Shown here piece after piece: positions 43,324 to 51,626 of a stretch of 64,000 nucleotides of DNA. This DNA comes from an uncultured Nitrospira sp. (GTDB lineage: Bacteria > Nitrospirota > Nitrospiria > Nitrospirales > Nitrospiraceae). The notes beneath the pieces are model-generated. The model saw only the letters and a program-made list of their open reading frames with translations. It was not told the origin of the DNA and did no database searches. The stretch is taken from assembly GCA_902500995.1 (NCBI GenBank), contig CABVSR010000003.1:182943-246942 (forward strand), in the 5' to 3' direction. A program made the translations under genes and the position numbers. Each line of letters opens with the position of its first letter. Within the stretch, counting starts at the first letter, position 1.

Positions 43324-45105
43324 ATGAAGGTTTCTCTTCTGTTTCCACCGACGTGGCACCCTTCGCAACCCTACCTGAGCCTTCCATCTCTCACAGGTTT
43401 TCTCAGCCAGGCGGGAGTGACCAATGTCTCGCAACGCGATCTAGGTATTGAGTTGCTCGACAAAGTTCTTACTCAGTCGTTCGCTCACGGTCTCTATCCG
43501 CAGTTGGTCGAGAAACAGCGCAGTCTTGAGCGAGAGCGCACAGGGGAGACTGGTCCCGGGAGTGCGGAACAGCTGGCGCGCGTCATCGAGTCGCTGGATC
43601 GATTTCCCTATTTGTTTGAGCGCATCGAACTGGCCAAGGAGACATTGCGTGGCGAAGGTTTCTATGACATCGAAGCCTATCGCAACAGTTTGTTTCTGAT
43701 TGATAAATGGCTTGAGGTGCTCTCGTCGCTCTATTTTCCGACCAGGATGACGGTGGTTGACAATCAATTCGGTGATTATTCCCTGTACTCCTCGAAAGAT
43801 CTGATCAAGGCCATCCGTGACGAAGTGCAAAATCCCTATCTCAGTCTCTTCCGTGAGCACGTATTGCCATCGATATTGACCGATCGTCCGGATTTGATCG
43901 GCGTGTCGATCACGGCGACCTCGCAGATCATTCCCGGCCTCACGCTCTGCCGACTGATCAAAGAACAAGCGCCGGAACTGCATGTGACGGTCGGAGGCAG
44001 TATCTTTACTCGCCTGGTGGATAATCTTCGCCGTTGTCCCTGGCTGTTCGATCTCGTCGATGATTTCGTGGTGTTCGAGGGCGAGACCGCCTTGCTTGAG
44101 CTCGTGAACCAGATGGACGGCAAGCGCGATTTCAGCAAGGTGCCCAACCTGATTTATCGCCAGAACGGCAAGATCACCGTCAATCAGCCCTTCTATTCTG
44201 AGAACATCAACCAGCTCACCGCGCCCAATTACGACGGGTTTCCGCTCGATCTTTACCTATCTCCGGAACCGGTCCTGCCCGTGCAGTTTTCTCGAGGCTG
44301 TTACTATAAAGACTGCGCGTTTTGCGCGCTGACGCTGGATCACCAGAATTTCCGTCAGCGCGATCCGGGCAAGACGGTGGACGATCTGGTCTGGTTGAAG
44401 GAGCGGTATGGCGCGCAATCATTTTTCTTTACCGACGAATGTTTCGCCCTCTCGCCCACGAAGCGTCTCTGCCAGCAGATGATTGACCGTCAAGTTAACG
44501 TGAAGTGGACCTGCGAGTTGCGGTTCGAAAAAAATCTCTCGCGCGAATTGCTCACGCAGATGCGCGACGCGGGCTGCTTGAAAATCGTATTCGGCCTGGA
44601 GTCGTTTAATCAGCGGGTCATGGATTTCATGAAAAAGGGGATCAAGCAGGAATCCGTGCGCCGCATTGTAGATGACTGTGTTGATCTCGGCATCGCCGTG
44701 CACTGTTATGTGATCGTCGGGTTCCCCACGGAAAAGGAAGAAGAAGCGCTGGAAACGATGAACTTCGTGGTGGGCAATACGAAGCTCCACGAATCGTACG
44801 GCTTCTCGTGCCAGCCCTGCCTTTTTGATCTGGAGAAAGAAGCGCCGATCATGAATGATCCGGGGAGTTACGGCATCCGTCGGATTATGCGGCCGGCCAC
44901 CGAAGATTTGAGTCTCGGCTTTTTTTATGAAGTGCAGGAGGGGATGACGCCGGCTCAAGCCGAGCAGCTCTATCAGCAGGTGTACGAGAAGATCAGCGAA
45001 GTCGTCTGCGAGCTGCCGTTCAATTATTCCATGGCCGACGGGCTGCTGTATATCGCCCGGGCCAAGGCGCAAGCGGTACAAGTACCACAACCTGCCGTAT
45101 CTTAG
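43324..45105 (+). CDS. Cobalamin-domain-type radical SAM protein
   Basis: A 593-residue protein. The N-terminal part (about 1-240) has the Rossmann outline of B12-binding radical SAM proteins (VSLLFPPTW; LHVTVGGSIFT) but no DxHxxG motif. The radical SAM core begins at RGCYYKDCAFC: Cys326, Cys331 and Cys334 give a C-x4-C-x2-C spacing, known in some B12-type members rather than the usual C-x3-C-x2-C. VFGLESFNQRVMDFMKKG and CYVIVGFPTE are later SAM-domain motifs. Substrate unknown. The position inside the NXR-accessory cluster is notable. Confidence 0.87.
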   Translation: MKVSLLFPPTWHPSQPYLSLPSLTGFLSQAGVTNVSQRDLGIELLDKVLTQSFAHGLYPQLVEKQRSLERERTGETGPGSAEQLARVIESLDRFPYLFERIELAKETLRGEGFYDIEAYRNSLFLIDKWLEVLSSLYFPTRMTVVDNQFGDYSLYSSKDLIKAIRDEVQNPYLSLFREHVLPSILTDRPDLIGVSITATSQIIPGLTLCRLIKEQAPELHVTVGGSIFTRLVDNLRRCPWLFDLVDDFVVFEGETALLELVNQMDGKRDFSKVPNLIYRQNGKITVNQPFYSENINQLTAPNYDGFPLDLYLSPEPVLPVQFSRGCYYKDCAFCALTLDHQNFRQRDPGKTVDDLVWLKERYGAQSFFFTDECFALSPTKRLCQQMIDRQVNVKWTCELRFEKNLSRELLTQMRDAGCLKIVFGLESFNQRVMDFMKKGIKQESVRRIVDDCVDLGIAVHCYVIVGFPTEKEEEALETMNFVVGNTKLHESYGFSCQPCLFDLEKEAPIMNDPGSYGIRRIMRPATEDLSLGFFYEVQEGMTPAQAEQLYQQVYEKISEVVCELPFNYSMADGLLYIARAKAQAVQVPQPAVS

Positions 45106-45110
45106 GATCG

Positions 45111-45137
45111 AAAGGCAGACCGGGTAGGTCTGCCTTT
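45111..45137 (+). terminator. Hairpin after the radical SAM gene
   Basis: AAAGGCAGACC pairs with GGTCTGCCTTT around GGGTA, 11 bp. Only three T end the stem, so termination may be partial. Confidence 0.6.
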
Positions 45138-45180
45138 ACGGTGTGGTTCATTGGTGTTAACGGTTGCCAGGGGGGCTGAG

Positions 45181-46302
45181 ATGTCTGCTGTAGCCGCCGC
45201 CGTCGAACGGCCAACTGGGCGGGTTGACGATCAAGGATTGTTGTTCGAATACACCATCAAGCTGGTGTTGTTCGTCGCATTCTTCGAGCTCGTTCTGTAT
45301 CGCTTGGTCTCGCGTCTGGGCATGCATATCAGCAAGATTGCCGCGCAGCACGAATGGATCGGAACGGTCTTCCAGTTGCTGACGTCGGTCGGATTTGCGC
45401 TCCTCAATGTCGTCGCGATTTTTGTCTTCCTCGCGCTGGTGGTATTGCTGATCAACCGGGCGCGCTCCAAAGGAATCACGGGACTGAATGCCGTGACCAT
45501 TCCGAGTGTGGCGCTTCTGTTGCTGTTGACGGCGGCCTTTCTCATCGTCCAGCCGGCTATGCTCGGCTCCATCGCCTACAACGTCGTCACTATCATCGCG
45601 CTCACCGCTCTGATGCTGGAGTATCTCTCGCAGCAGCAGGAATGGTCGAAACGCGTCATGGGCACGGTGTATTACTTCGGTATTTCCGGTTGGCTGTACT
45701 ATCAAATCTTCTCGACGACGTATGGATGGATGGGGGTCGTTGCAGCGCCGCCGTTCGTCTATGAAGCCAATCGGATCGGCGAAGCGCTGATGGTGCTGGC
45801 CAGCATCCTGGTCTTCTGGGCGTACGGGCGCGGGGTGTCGTTTCGCACCAGGAATAAGCAGCAGCGGCGCCGCGCGATCTGGTTCGGCGCCGTGTCGGCG
45901 GTGGTGTTTTTCGGCCTTCTGTTTATGGATTATTTCCTGGGCCTGTACAATCCGGCTCTGGCCCATTCCATCCGGAAAGCCGGCGAAGGGATCAGCTGGA
46001 TCTTTCAGATGGGCATGGGCTATACCTTCTATCTGCCCTTTGCTTTTTATGTCGCCGGATTGCTGTGCTGGTCCTATACGGTCATTAGGCTCGTGACCAT
46101 GGGACGTCTTGCAGGATACGGCTTGGCGCTGATGTTTATCGCCGGCTACGCGTTGCTGTTTTCCAGTTTGACCTTGATGGTCATTCTTGGTGTCATGTTG
46201 TTAACGCTCGACCGCCCGAAGGGAACGGTCACGGAACAGGCGACCGTCAGCAGACCGCCGCTGGTCGGCACCCAGGAGTCTCTCGTTGGCGGACAAATTT
46301 AA
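45181..46302 (+). CDS. Polytopic membrane protein of unknown function
   Basis: A 373-residue protein with about eight or nine helices, several of them very hydrophobic (LLNVVAIFVFLALVVLLI; SVALLLLLTAAFLIV). ATG 45181 is preferred to GTG 45151 because GGGGGCTGAG precedes it. No family recognised and no haem motif is seen. It sits between the radical SAM gene and the TPR/tatA genes of the NXR-accessory cluster. Confidence 0.78.
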   Translation: MSAVAAAVERPTGRVDDQGLLFEYTIKLVLFVAFFELVLYRLVSRLGMHISKIAAQHEWIGTVFQLLTSVGFALLNVVAIFVFLALVVLLINRARSKGITGLNAVTIPSVALLLLLTAAFLIVQPAMLGSIAYNVVTIIALTALMLEYLSQQQEWSKRVMGTVYYFGISGWLYYQIFSTTYGWMGVVAAPPFVYEANRIGEALMVLASILVFWAYGRGVSFRTRNKQQRRRAIWFGAVSAVVFFGLLFMDYFLGLYNPALAHSIRKAGEGISWIFQMGMGYTFYLPFAFYVAGLLCWSYTVIRLVTMGRLAGYGLALMFIAGYALLFSSLTLMVILGVMLLTLDRPKGTVTEQATVSRPPLVGTQESLVGGQI

Positions 46303-46332
46303 TCAATGACTCACCCAGATTAGGACGTGGTT

Positions 46333-47145
46333 ATGGACGAACAGACACAGACCGGCGGGGCGGAACAGGGAAGCGCGGCGGTAGATCCCGGCGATCAGCC
46401 GTTACATCCCGATGAGGAAATTGCCGAGATTGAAAAGTTGCTCAACACCGAGCCTGATGACTTTCAGGCACGGTGCCGGTTGGGCGAACTCTACTTCAGT
46501 AAAGGGCGATTGGACGACGCGTTAACAGAAGTAAAGAAGGCCATCGAGATGGCCGAAGGGCTCAGGACGGAAATGAATCGCTCGCTGGCGATGTACTACT
46601 CGAACCTGGGGACCATCTATGCCACGAAGGGCATGATCGATGAGGCAGAGGCAGAGTTCAAGCGCGCGCTCGATGTGCATGCCTACGATGTCCTGGCGCT
46701 CTTTAACCTCGGCCGTGTGCAGGCAGACAAGCGAAAGTACATGGAGTCGAAGAACTACTACGAACGCTTGGTGGAGATCACGCCGGATGATCCGATGGCA
46801 TGGTACAATCTGGCCGGCGTCTACGTCGAGCTTGATAACCCTCAGGTGTCCGACTACAACACCATGGACATGGCGATCCAGTGTTATCTGCGTGTCCTCG
46901 AGCTAGACCCGAAGCACTTGGAAGCGAGTTTCAAATTGATGGAGATCGCCCTCAATCACCGCAAGACAGACTTGGCGATTAAGGTGATGGAGAGCGCCGT
47001 GGAACATAGTCCGGACGAGCCCCTCGCATATTACAATTTGATCAGCGTGTACGATAAGTGCAAAATGTTTGAACAGGCCGAGCAGGCCCGCCAGCGCCTG
47101 AAGGAACGGTTTGCGAAGAAGGCCAAAGAGGGATCCGCATCCTGA
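46333..47145 (+). CDS. TPR-repeat protein
   Basis: A 270-residue soluble protein made of about five tetratricopeptide repeats (DFQARCRLGELYFSKGRLDD; YSNLGTIYATKGMIDEAEAE; VLALFNLGRVQADKRKY; MAWYNLAGVYVEL). Start ATG 46333 has AGGA 7 bases upstream. No signal peptide, so it probably acts in the cytoplasm as an adaptor. The next gene is tatA, 24 bases away, suggesting a link with protein export or assembly. Confidence 0.87.
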   Translation: MDEQTQTGGAEQGSAAVDPGDQPLHPDEEIAEIEKLLNTEPDDFQARCRLGELYFSKGRLDDALTEVKKAIEMAEGLRTEMNRSLAMYYSNLGTIYATKGMIDEAEAEFKRALDVHAYDVLALFNLGRVQADKRKYMESKNYYERLVEITPDDPMAWYNLAGVYVELDNPQVSDYNTMDMAIQCYLRVLELDPKHLEASFKLMEIALNHRKTDLAIKVMESAVEHSPDEPLAYYNLISVYDKCKMFEQAEQARQRLKERFAKKAKEGSAS

Positions 47146-47169
47146 ACATGTGAGCAAAGGAGACACACC

Positions 47170-47466
47170 ATGTTTGGCAGCCTTGGTTTTACAGAATTGA
47201 TCCTGATCCTGTTTATTGTGCTGATCATCTTCGGGGCAGGGAAGTTGCCGCAGCTTGGTGAGGGCATCGGCAAGGCCATCAAGGGCTTCAAGAAATCCGT
47301 TCACGAAGCGGATGCCATCGAAGCCGAAGCTCAGGCTCAGGCCCAGCAACAGGCGGAACCAGCGCAGGCTCAGGCGATCGCGGCTCAACCGGCGGCTCCG
47401 ATGCCCACGACCGTGGTAGAACAACCAGTCGCTGCAGCGCCTCCCGCTGCGCGCGCACAAGCGTAA
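47170..47466 (+). CDS. tatA: Twin-arginine translocase subunit TatA
   Basis: A 98-residue protein: N-terminal helix with [20 protein letters not shown], the classic TatA hinge (FGxxKLPxLG), an amphipathic helix [11 protein letters not shown], and an Ala/Gln/Pro-rich tail from about residue 50. It forms the Tat pore used by folded, cofactor-loaded proteins. Placement among NXR-accessory genes fits export of the bis-MGD enzyme. No tatC is in the window. Confidence 0.95.
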   Translation: MFGSLGFTELILILFIVLIIFGAGKLPQLGEGIGKAIKGFKKSVHEADAIEAEAQAQAQQQAEPAQAQAIAAQPAAPMPTTVVEQPVAAAPPAARAQA

Positions 47467-47509
47467 TCCTCGACAATACGTGCCCAGCATAGAACGGACG
47501 CACAACGGT

Positions 47510-48763
47510 ATGGAAACAGATGTTCAGTTAGCTGTCGGCTACATCGAAACCTTTGCCGGTAACGGAAAGGCCAGGAGCACGGGGGACGGCAAGCGTGCAG
47601 TGAAGGCCGGCATTCCCCTTCCGCACCACGTCGCGTTGGATCGGGAAGAAAAGTGGCTGTATTTCGCCGAGTCGGGATCTGATCGCGTTCGTCGCGTCAG
47701 CTTGGTAGAAGGCACCGTTCATAATTTCGCCGGTATCGGCGAGACCTGCTATAGCGGAGACGAAGGCCTGTGCGGGGAAGCAGGGTTGTATCTGCCCCTC
47801 GATGTGGCCTGCGATTCCAAGAACGATCTGTACGTGTGCGATTCAGGCAGCAACCGGATTCGCAAGATTGATCGTGAGACCGGAATCATCACCACCGTCG
47901 TGGGCACGGGGGAGCATGGTTTCAATGGGGACGGGCCGGCGTTGGAGGTGAATCTCACGTGGCCTGCCGCCATCGCCTTCGATGCGGACGATGTCATGTA
48001 TATCGCCGATACGCAGGCACACCGGATTCGCCGCTTCGATTCGCGAACCGGCCGCGTGGAAACCATTGCGGGTAGCTGGACTGCTGAAGACGAGGCGAGG
48101 GAGCAGCCCCTTGTGGCGCGTAACCTGGTCGTCTTATCCGGCGATGCGATCGGTATCGATTTCAGCGACGATAACGGTTGGCTCATGCCTGTGTGTTCGG
48201 ACGGGCTCAATCTCTCCATGTATCTGGATGATGGTCGGCCCGCCCTTGAGGCGCGTCTCTACGATATCGTCGGAATCGCCGTCGACAACGCCGGCGATGT
48301 GCATGTCGTGGATAAGGGCAGCAATCGCGTACGCAAGATCGATCGCCGGACCGGACTGATCTCGACGCTCGCCGGCGTGTGCCGCTACGGGTACGATGGA
48401 GATGGAAAGCCGGCGGCCAAATCGATGTTGCATGCACCCGAGGCCATTGTCTTCGATCAGCACAATCACGCGTACATCTCGGACACGGGCAACCACCGCG
48501 TTCGCAAGGTCGAGGCGGGGACCGGGATTATCAGTACGGTGGCCGGCAACGGCGACAGTGGCTACGACGACAAGAACATGGGGGGCTGCGGCGCCGCTCG
48601 GTTTGTCGCGAAAGACGCAGCCGGCGCGCTCAAGCATGGGGACGGTCTGCTGGCGGTTGAGGCGGTGGTAAATTCTCCCGTCGGATTGACGCTCGATTCC
48701 CAAGGATATCTGTATATCTGTGAGCGGGGTGAAAATAAGATTCGTCGCGCCAAGTTGTGGTAA
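47510..48763 (+). CDS. NHL-repeat beta-propeller protein
   Basis: A 417-residue protein of six or more NHL repeats with the recurring pattern GDGxxA...LxxPxxVAxDxxxxLYVxDxxxNRIRKI. ATG 47510 is chosen over GTG 47480 because the repeat begins right after. There is no signal peptide or catalytic motif. NHL propellers usually bind proteins or ligands. It lies between tatA and the second NxrC-like gene. Confidence 0.87.
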   Translation: METDVQLAVGYIETFAGNGKARSTGDGKRAVKAGIPLPHHVALDREEKWLYFAESGSDRVRRVSLVEGTVHNFAGIGETCYSGDEGLCGEAGLYLPLDVACDSKNDLYVCDSGSNRIRKIDRETGIITTVVGTGEHGFNGDGPALEVNLTWPAAIAFDADDVMYIADTQAHRIRRFDSRTGRVETIAGSWTAEDEAREQPLVARNLVVLSGDAIGIDFSDDNGWLMPVCSDGLNLSMYLDDGRPALEARLYDIVGIAVDNAGDVHVVDKGSNRVRKIDRRTGLISTLAGVCRYGYDGDGKPAAKSMLHAPEAIVFDQHNHAYISDTGNHRVRKVEAGTGIISTVAGNGDSGYDDKNMGGCGAARFVAKDAAGALKHGDGLLAVEAVVNSPVGLTLDSQGYLYICERGENKIRRAKLW

Positions 48764-48841
48764 CGCTTGGAGGACGGAGCCAAGGCTCCCGCACGGGGAA
48801 CCGGTGCGGGCGTTCTCACGACTAAGGCCACGCGCCGGGAC

Positions 48842-49684
48842 ATGAGGCGAATGACGTCGGTCCACACATCCCGCACCAGGTTAGTGAGTCTTCTTTCCGT
48901 TTTGCTGGTACTCGCCCTCATTCTGGGTGGTCTCGGAATTCCCATCGTCAGCTCCGAAGGCATGATCATCCGTGCGCAGGCTCTCTCGGGCGATGTCCCC
49001 GGGGCACCTGAAGATCCGGCATGGCAGAAAATCGCGCCGATGACGTTACCGTTAAGCGGCCAGATTATTACCCGCCCGGTGTGGCCTGAACCGACGGCCC
49101 ATGCGCTGACGGTACGCGCCGTGCACAACGGCACTGATATCGCCTTCCTGCTGGAATGGCAGGACAATACGAAAAACGACCGCTTGACGCCCGGCACCTT
49201 CCGAGATGGCGTAGCCTTAGGGCTTCCGCTCGGTGATGCGCCCGCGTTTTTTTGCATGGGACAATTGGACCATTACATCAACATCTGGCACTGGAAAGCC
49301 GATTGGCAGAGCGACATCGACCGGCGGGCAGCCAGAACGACTGAAAAAGATAAGAGCGGAGGGAATGAGCCTCGGCGGTTCGAAGTGATCCCGCGACGGG
49401 CCTCTTCCGTGGAGGATTTGATCGGCGGTGGTTTCAGTACCTTGACTACCAAAGAAAAGCAGGGGCGAGTTCAGGGAAAGGCCACCTGGAAGGATGGCAC
49501 CTGGCGCGTCGTGATGCGCCGTCCTTTGTCGAGTGAAGAGCAGGAGAATGAAGCGAAGTTGATCCCCGGACGCATTCAGGCGGTGTCGTTCGCCGTGTGG
49601 AATGGTGAAAATAAGGAACGGAACGGGCAAAAGGCCATTGCCCCGTGGTTTCAGCTGGCCTTGGATCCTGTCACAAAGACATAA
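48842..49684 (+). CDS. NxrC-like haem-b subunit, copy 2
   Basis: A 280-residue exported protein with a signal peptide or anchor (about 13-34). The mature part is the same EB_dh haem fold as the 42094 gene: LPLSGQIITRP, LEWQDNTKND, and CMGQLDHYINIWHWKADWQ with the expected axial Met. It is shorter in the second half, lacking the loop around residues 170-205 of copy 1. ATG 48842 is taken; ATG 48851 is an alternative. Two different gamma-type subunits could serve different NXR copies or electron acceptors. Confidence 0.87.
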   Translation: MRRMTSVHTSRTRLVSLLSVLLVLALILGGLGIPIVSSEGMIIRAQALSGDVPGAPEDPAWQKIAPMTLPLSGQIITRPVWPEPTAHALTVRAVHNGTDIAFLLEWQDNTKNDRLTPGTFRDGVALGLPLGDAPAFFCMGQLDHYINIWHWKADWQSDIDRRAARTTEKDKSGGNEPRRFEVIPRRASSVEDLIGGGFSTLTTKEKQGRVQGKATWKDGTWRVVMRRPLSSEEQENEAKLIPGRIQAVSFAVWNGENKERNGQKAIAPWFQLALDPVTKT

Positions 49685-49782
49685 CGCTTCCTGGTAGGAT
49701 GATGTCATAGCCGAACGTATCGGTGCGTGGTGGTTGCGAGAACGAGAGGTCATCTTTGGAGGACAGGTTTCGGATCCATGGC

Positions 49783-50244
49783 GTGAGTCACAATAGAGCC
49801 CTTTCCTTTGGAAGGGCTCTTTGTGTGTATGGAGCCGGAGTGCTCTTTGCCGTCACCGCCTGGCAGACCCCGGCTGCGGCAGGCCCAGGCAGTAATGGGG
49901 AGATGACGGTAGAGGAGGCGATCCAGCTCGGAGAAGAATTCGGCATCGCGGTCGGTGAAGTTGATGAGGAGGTGCAAAAGGAACTCAAACTTCAGCGGCC
50001 GGAAGGCGTTGCGGTCTTTGAAGTCATCGGGAACTCCCGTGCTGACTATGCGGGAATCAAGGTCCGGTCCGTGATCAAGGAAATCGATAAGAAGGAAGTC
50101 CGCAACCTGATTGATTTCGGGAAGGCCGTCAAGGTGGCGATGAAGGAATGCAATTTTACCGTGGGGACCTATGAGCCTGCGGATCCAGGCGATCCGGTCG
50201 GATGGGGTGTGAACTTTCATTTCGTCGGATGCAAGCGGGACTAA
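49783..50244 (+). CDS. Exported PDZ-like protein
   Basis: A protein of about 153 residues with a probable signal peptide (cleavage near AAAG) and a PDZ-type domain: GVAVFEVIGNSRADYAGIK then VIKEIDKKEVRNLIDF. The start is uncertain: GTG 49783 gives the best signal peptide, GTG 49825 has a nearer GAAGGG site. The domain has no protease attached. PDZ domains bind C-termini. Its stop codon directly abuts the GTG of the following cytochrome gene. Confidence 0.75.
   Translation: MSHNRALSFGRALCVYGAGVLFAVTAWQTPAAAGPGSNGEMTVEEAIQLGEEFGIAVGEVDEEVQKELKLQRPEGVAVFEVIGNSRADYAGIKVRSVIKEIDKKEVRNLIDFGKAVKVAMKECNFTVGTYEPADPGDPVGWGVNFHFVGCKRD
49795..49822 (+). terminator. Terminator-like hairpin at the start of the PDZ gene
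   Basis: AGAGCCCTT (49795-49803) pairs exactly with AAGGGCTCT (49812-49820), followed by TTTGTGTG. It lies 110 bases after the NxrC-like stop and inside the first codons of the predicted PDZ protein. Confidence 0.5.
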
Positions 50245-51570
50245 GTGAGCGAGCGGCACGTGACAGGAATCGGACGAGCTATTCAGAAATTCGCGTTGAG
50301 CGGGCTGTTGGTCGTGTTCGCCCTACTCACGGTCACCTTCCATGAGCGGGCTATTGCGCAGAAGACGGACGGCCAGGCGCCTGCCGATTGGGTCGCGGAG
50401 ATTGAAAAAGTCTTTATCCGTTCTGAAGACTGCAAGCAGTGCCATGACCGGCACTACGAAGAATGGAAGGGCATGCGCGAGCAGACCCCCGACCTGAAAT
50501 CATTCGGTCGCGTGGATGCGGCCCTATTGCACGGCACTTCCTTCGAATCGCCGGTATTCCGCACAGTGTTGGGCCTCTGGATGCAGACCAATCCTTCGCT
50601 GGAGGAGCGGCAGCGCTGCCTGTCCTGCCACGCGCCGGCGGTGACGGTCTTTCCTCAACACGCCGAAAAGATTGCCGCACAGGTTCTGGCCGGCAAGCCG
50701 CAGGTTGAGGGCATCGGCTGCGCATCGTGCCATCTCATCAACGGGGTCGAAACGACGCCCCTGCCGCCACCGACCTATAAGGTGCAGGCGGGAGAAATGT
50801 TGTATGGCCCCTATGCTGATCCGGAAGAAAATCTGGTGCATCCGGCGACACAGCTGCCGCTGTTCCGTGGCGCGAACTTCTGCACCTCCTGCCACTTTGA
50901 CAAGGTCAAGGATGTCACGCAGAAAGACCTCCCCGGAGAAATTCTGCGCGGCACGATTTGCCAGGATTGCCACATGGAACCCTCCACCGGGAGCTCAACC
51001 TCACGACGCGGCGCCATGACTCGGTCCATCGGACGACACTGGTTCCGCGGGGTAGTCATTCCCGGCACGCTGCTGAAAAATCGCAACCTGCAGGCGGAAT
51101 GGATGCCGCGTATCGAGATCGACGCGGCGAAGTCCGGGGCGGCGGTCGAAGGAACGGTGCTGGTAAAGGTGGGTAGCCTGCCGCACAGTTTCCCCGATGG
51201 TGACCCGGTGCTGAAGCAATTCTTCCTTTCGATCACAGTCAAGGATGCGCAAGGGCGTCTGTTGGGAGAAGAGACCAAACACTTCGGCCTGCCCTACGAC
51301 AAGATTCTTCGTGGCCCGATTCCCGATCCATTTATCAAGGGAGGCCATACGCGGCGCGTGCCCTTCTCGCAGGCCCTGCCGGCCGGAGGAGGGGAGCCGG
51401 CGACAATCGAGGCCGTCCTCAGCTACGCGTTGATCCCGGAACCTGAACCGGACCTGAAAGCAAAGTATTTGGAGACGCTGACCAACGACCAAGAGCGGGC
51501 GGCTGCGAAAAAGGTGATTGAGGAATACACGCAGCCTCGCATGCTGACCTATCGAGCCAAATCATTGTAA
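50245..51570 (+). CDS. Exported pentahaem cytochrome c (c554-like)
   Basis: A 441-residue periplasmic protein with signal peptide (about 18-34, cleavage after AIA). Five c-haem motifs: CKQCH 63, CLSCH 125, CASCH 159, CTSCH 213 and CQDCH 239. The first is followed by the HYEEWKGM pattern common to cytochrome c554-type proteins. Residues 260-430 have no haem and look beta-rich. It starts directly at the stop of the PDZ gene. Paralogue of the next gene; both may carry electrons from NXR to the oxidase. Confidence 0.9.
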   Translation: MSERHVTGIGRAIQKFALSGLLVVFALLTVTFHERAIAQKTDGQAPADWVAEIEKVFIRSEDCKQCHDRHYEEWKGMREQTPDLKSFGRVDAALLHGTSFESPVFRTVLGLWMQTNPSLEERQRCLSCHAPAVTVFPQHAEKIAAQVLAGKPQVEGIGCASCHLINGVETTPLPPPTYKVQAGEMLYGPYADPEENLVHPATQLPLFRGANFCTSCHFDKVKDVTQKDLPGEILRGTICQDCHMEPSTGSSTSRRGAMTRSIGRHWFRGVVIPGTLLKNRNLQAEWMPRIEIDAAKSGAAVEGTVLVKVGSLPHSFPDGDPVLKQFFLSITVKDAQGRLLGEETKHFGLPYDKILRGPIPDPFIKGGHTRRVPFSQALPAGGGEPATIEAVLSYALIPEPEPDLKAKYLETLTNDQERAAAKKVIEEYTQPRMLTYRAKSL

Positions 51571-51626
51571 GGCCCCTGCCGGTTTCACCACGACGGGCAG
51601 CGAGGTGGGCGCCATGTGCGGAGGAT

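Noticed and set aside
48776..48810. Two short hairpins between the NHL and second NxrC-like genes
   Set aside because: Stems of 5 and 7 bp without a T run; too weak to call as a terminator.
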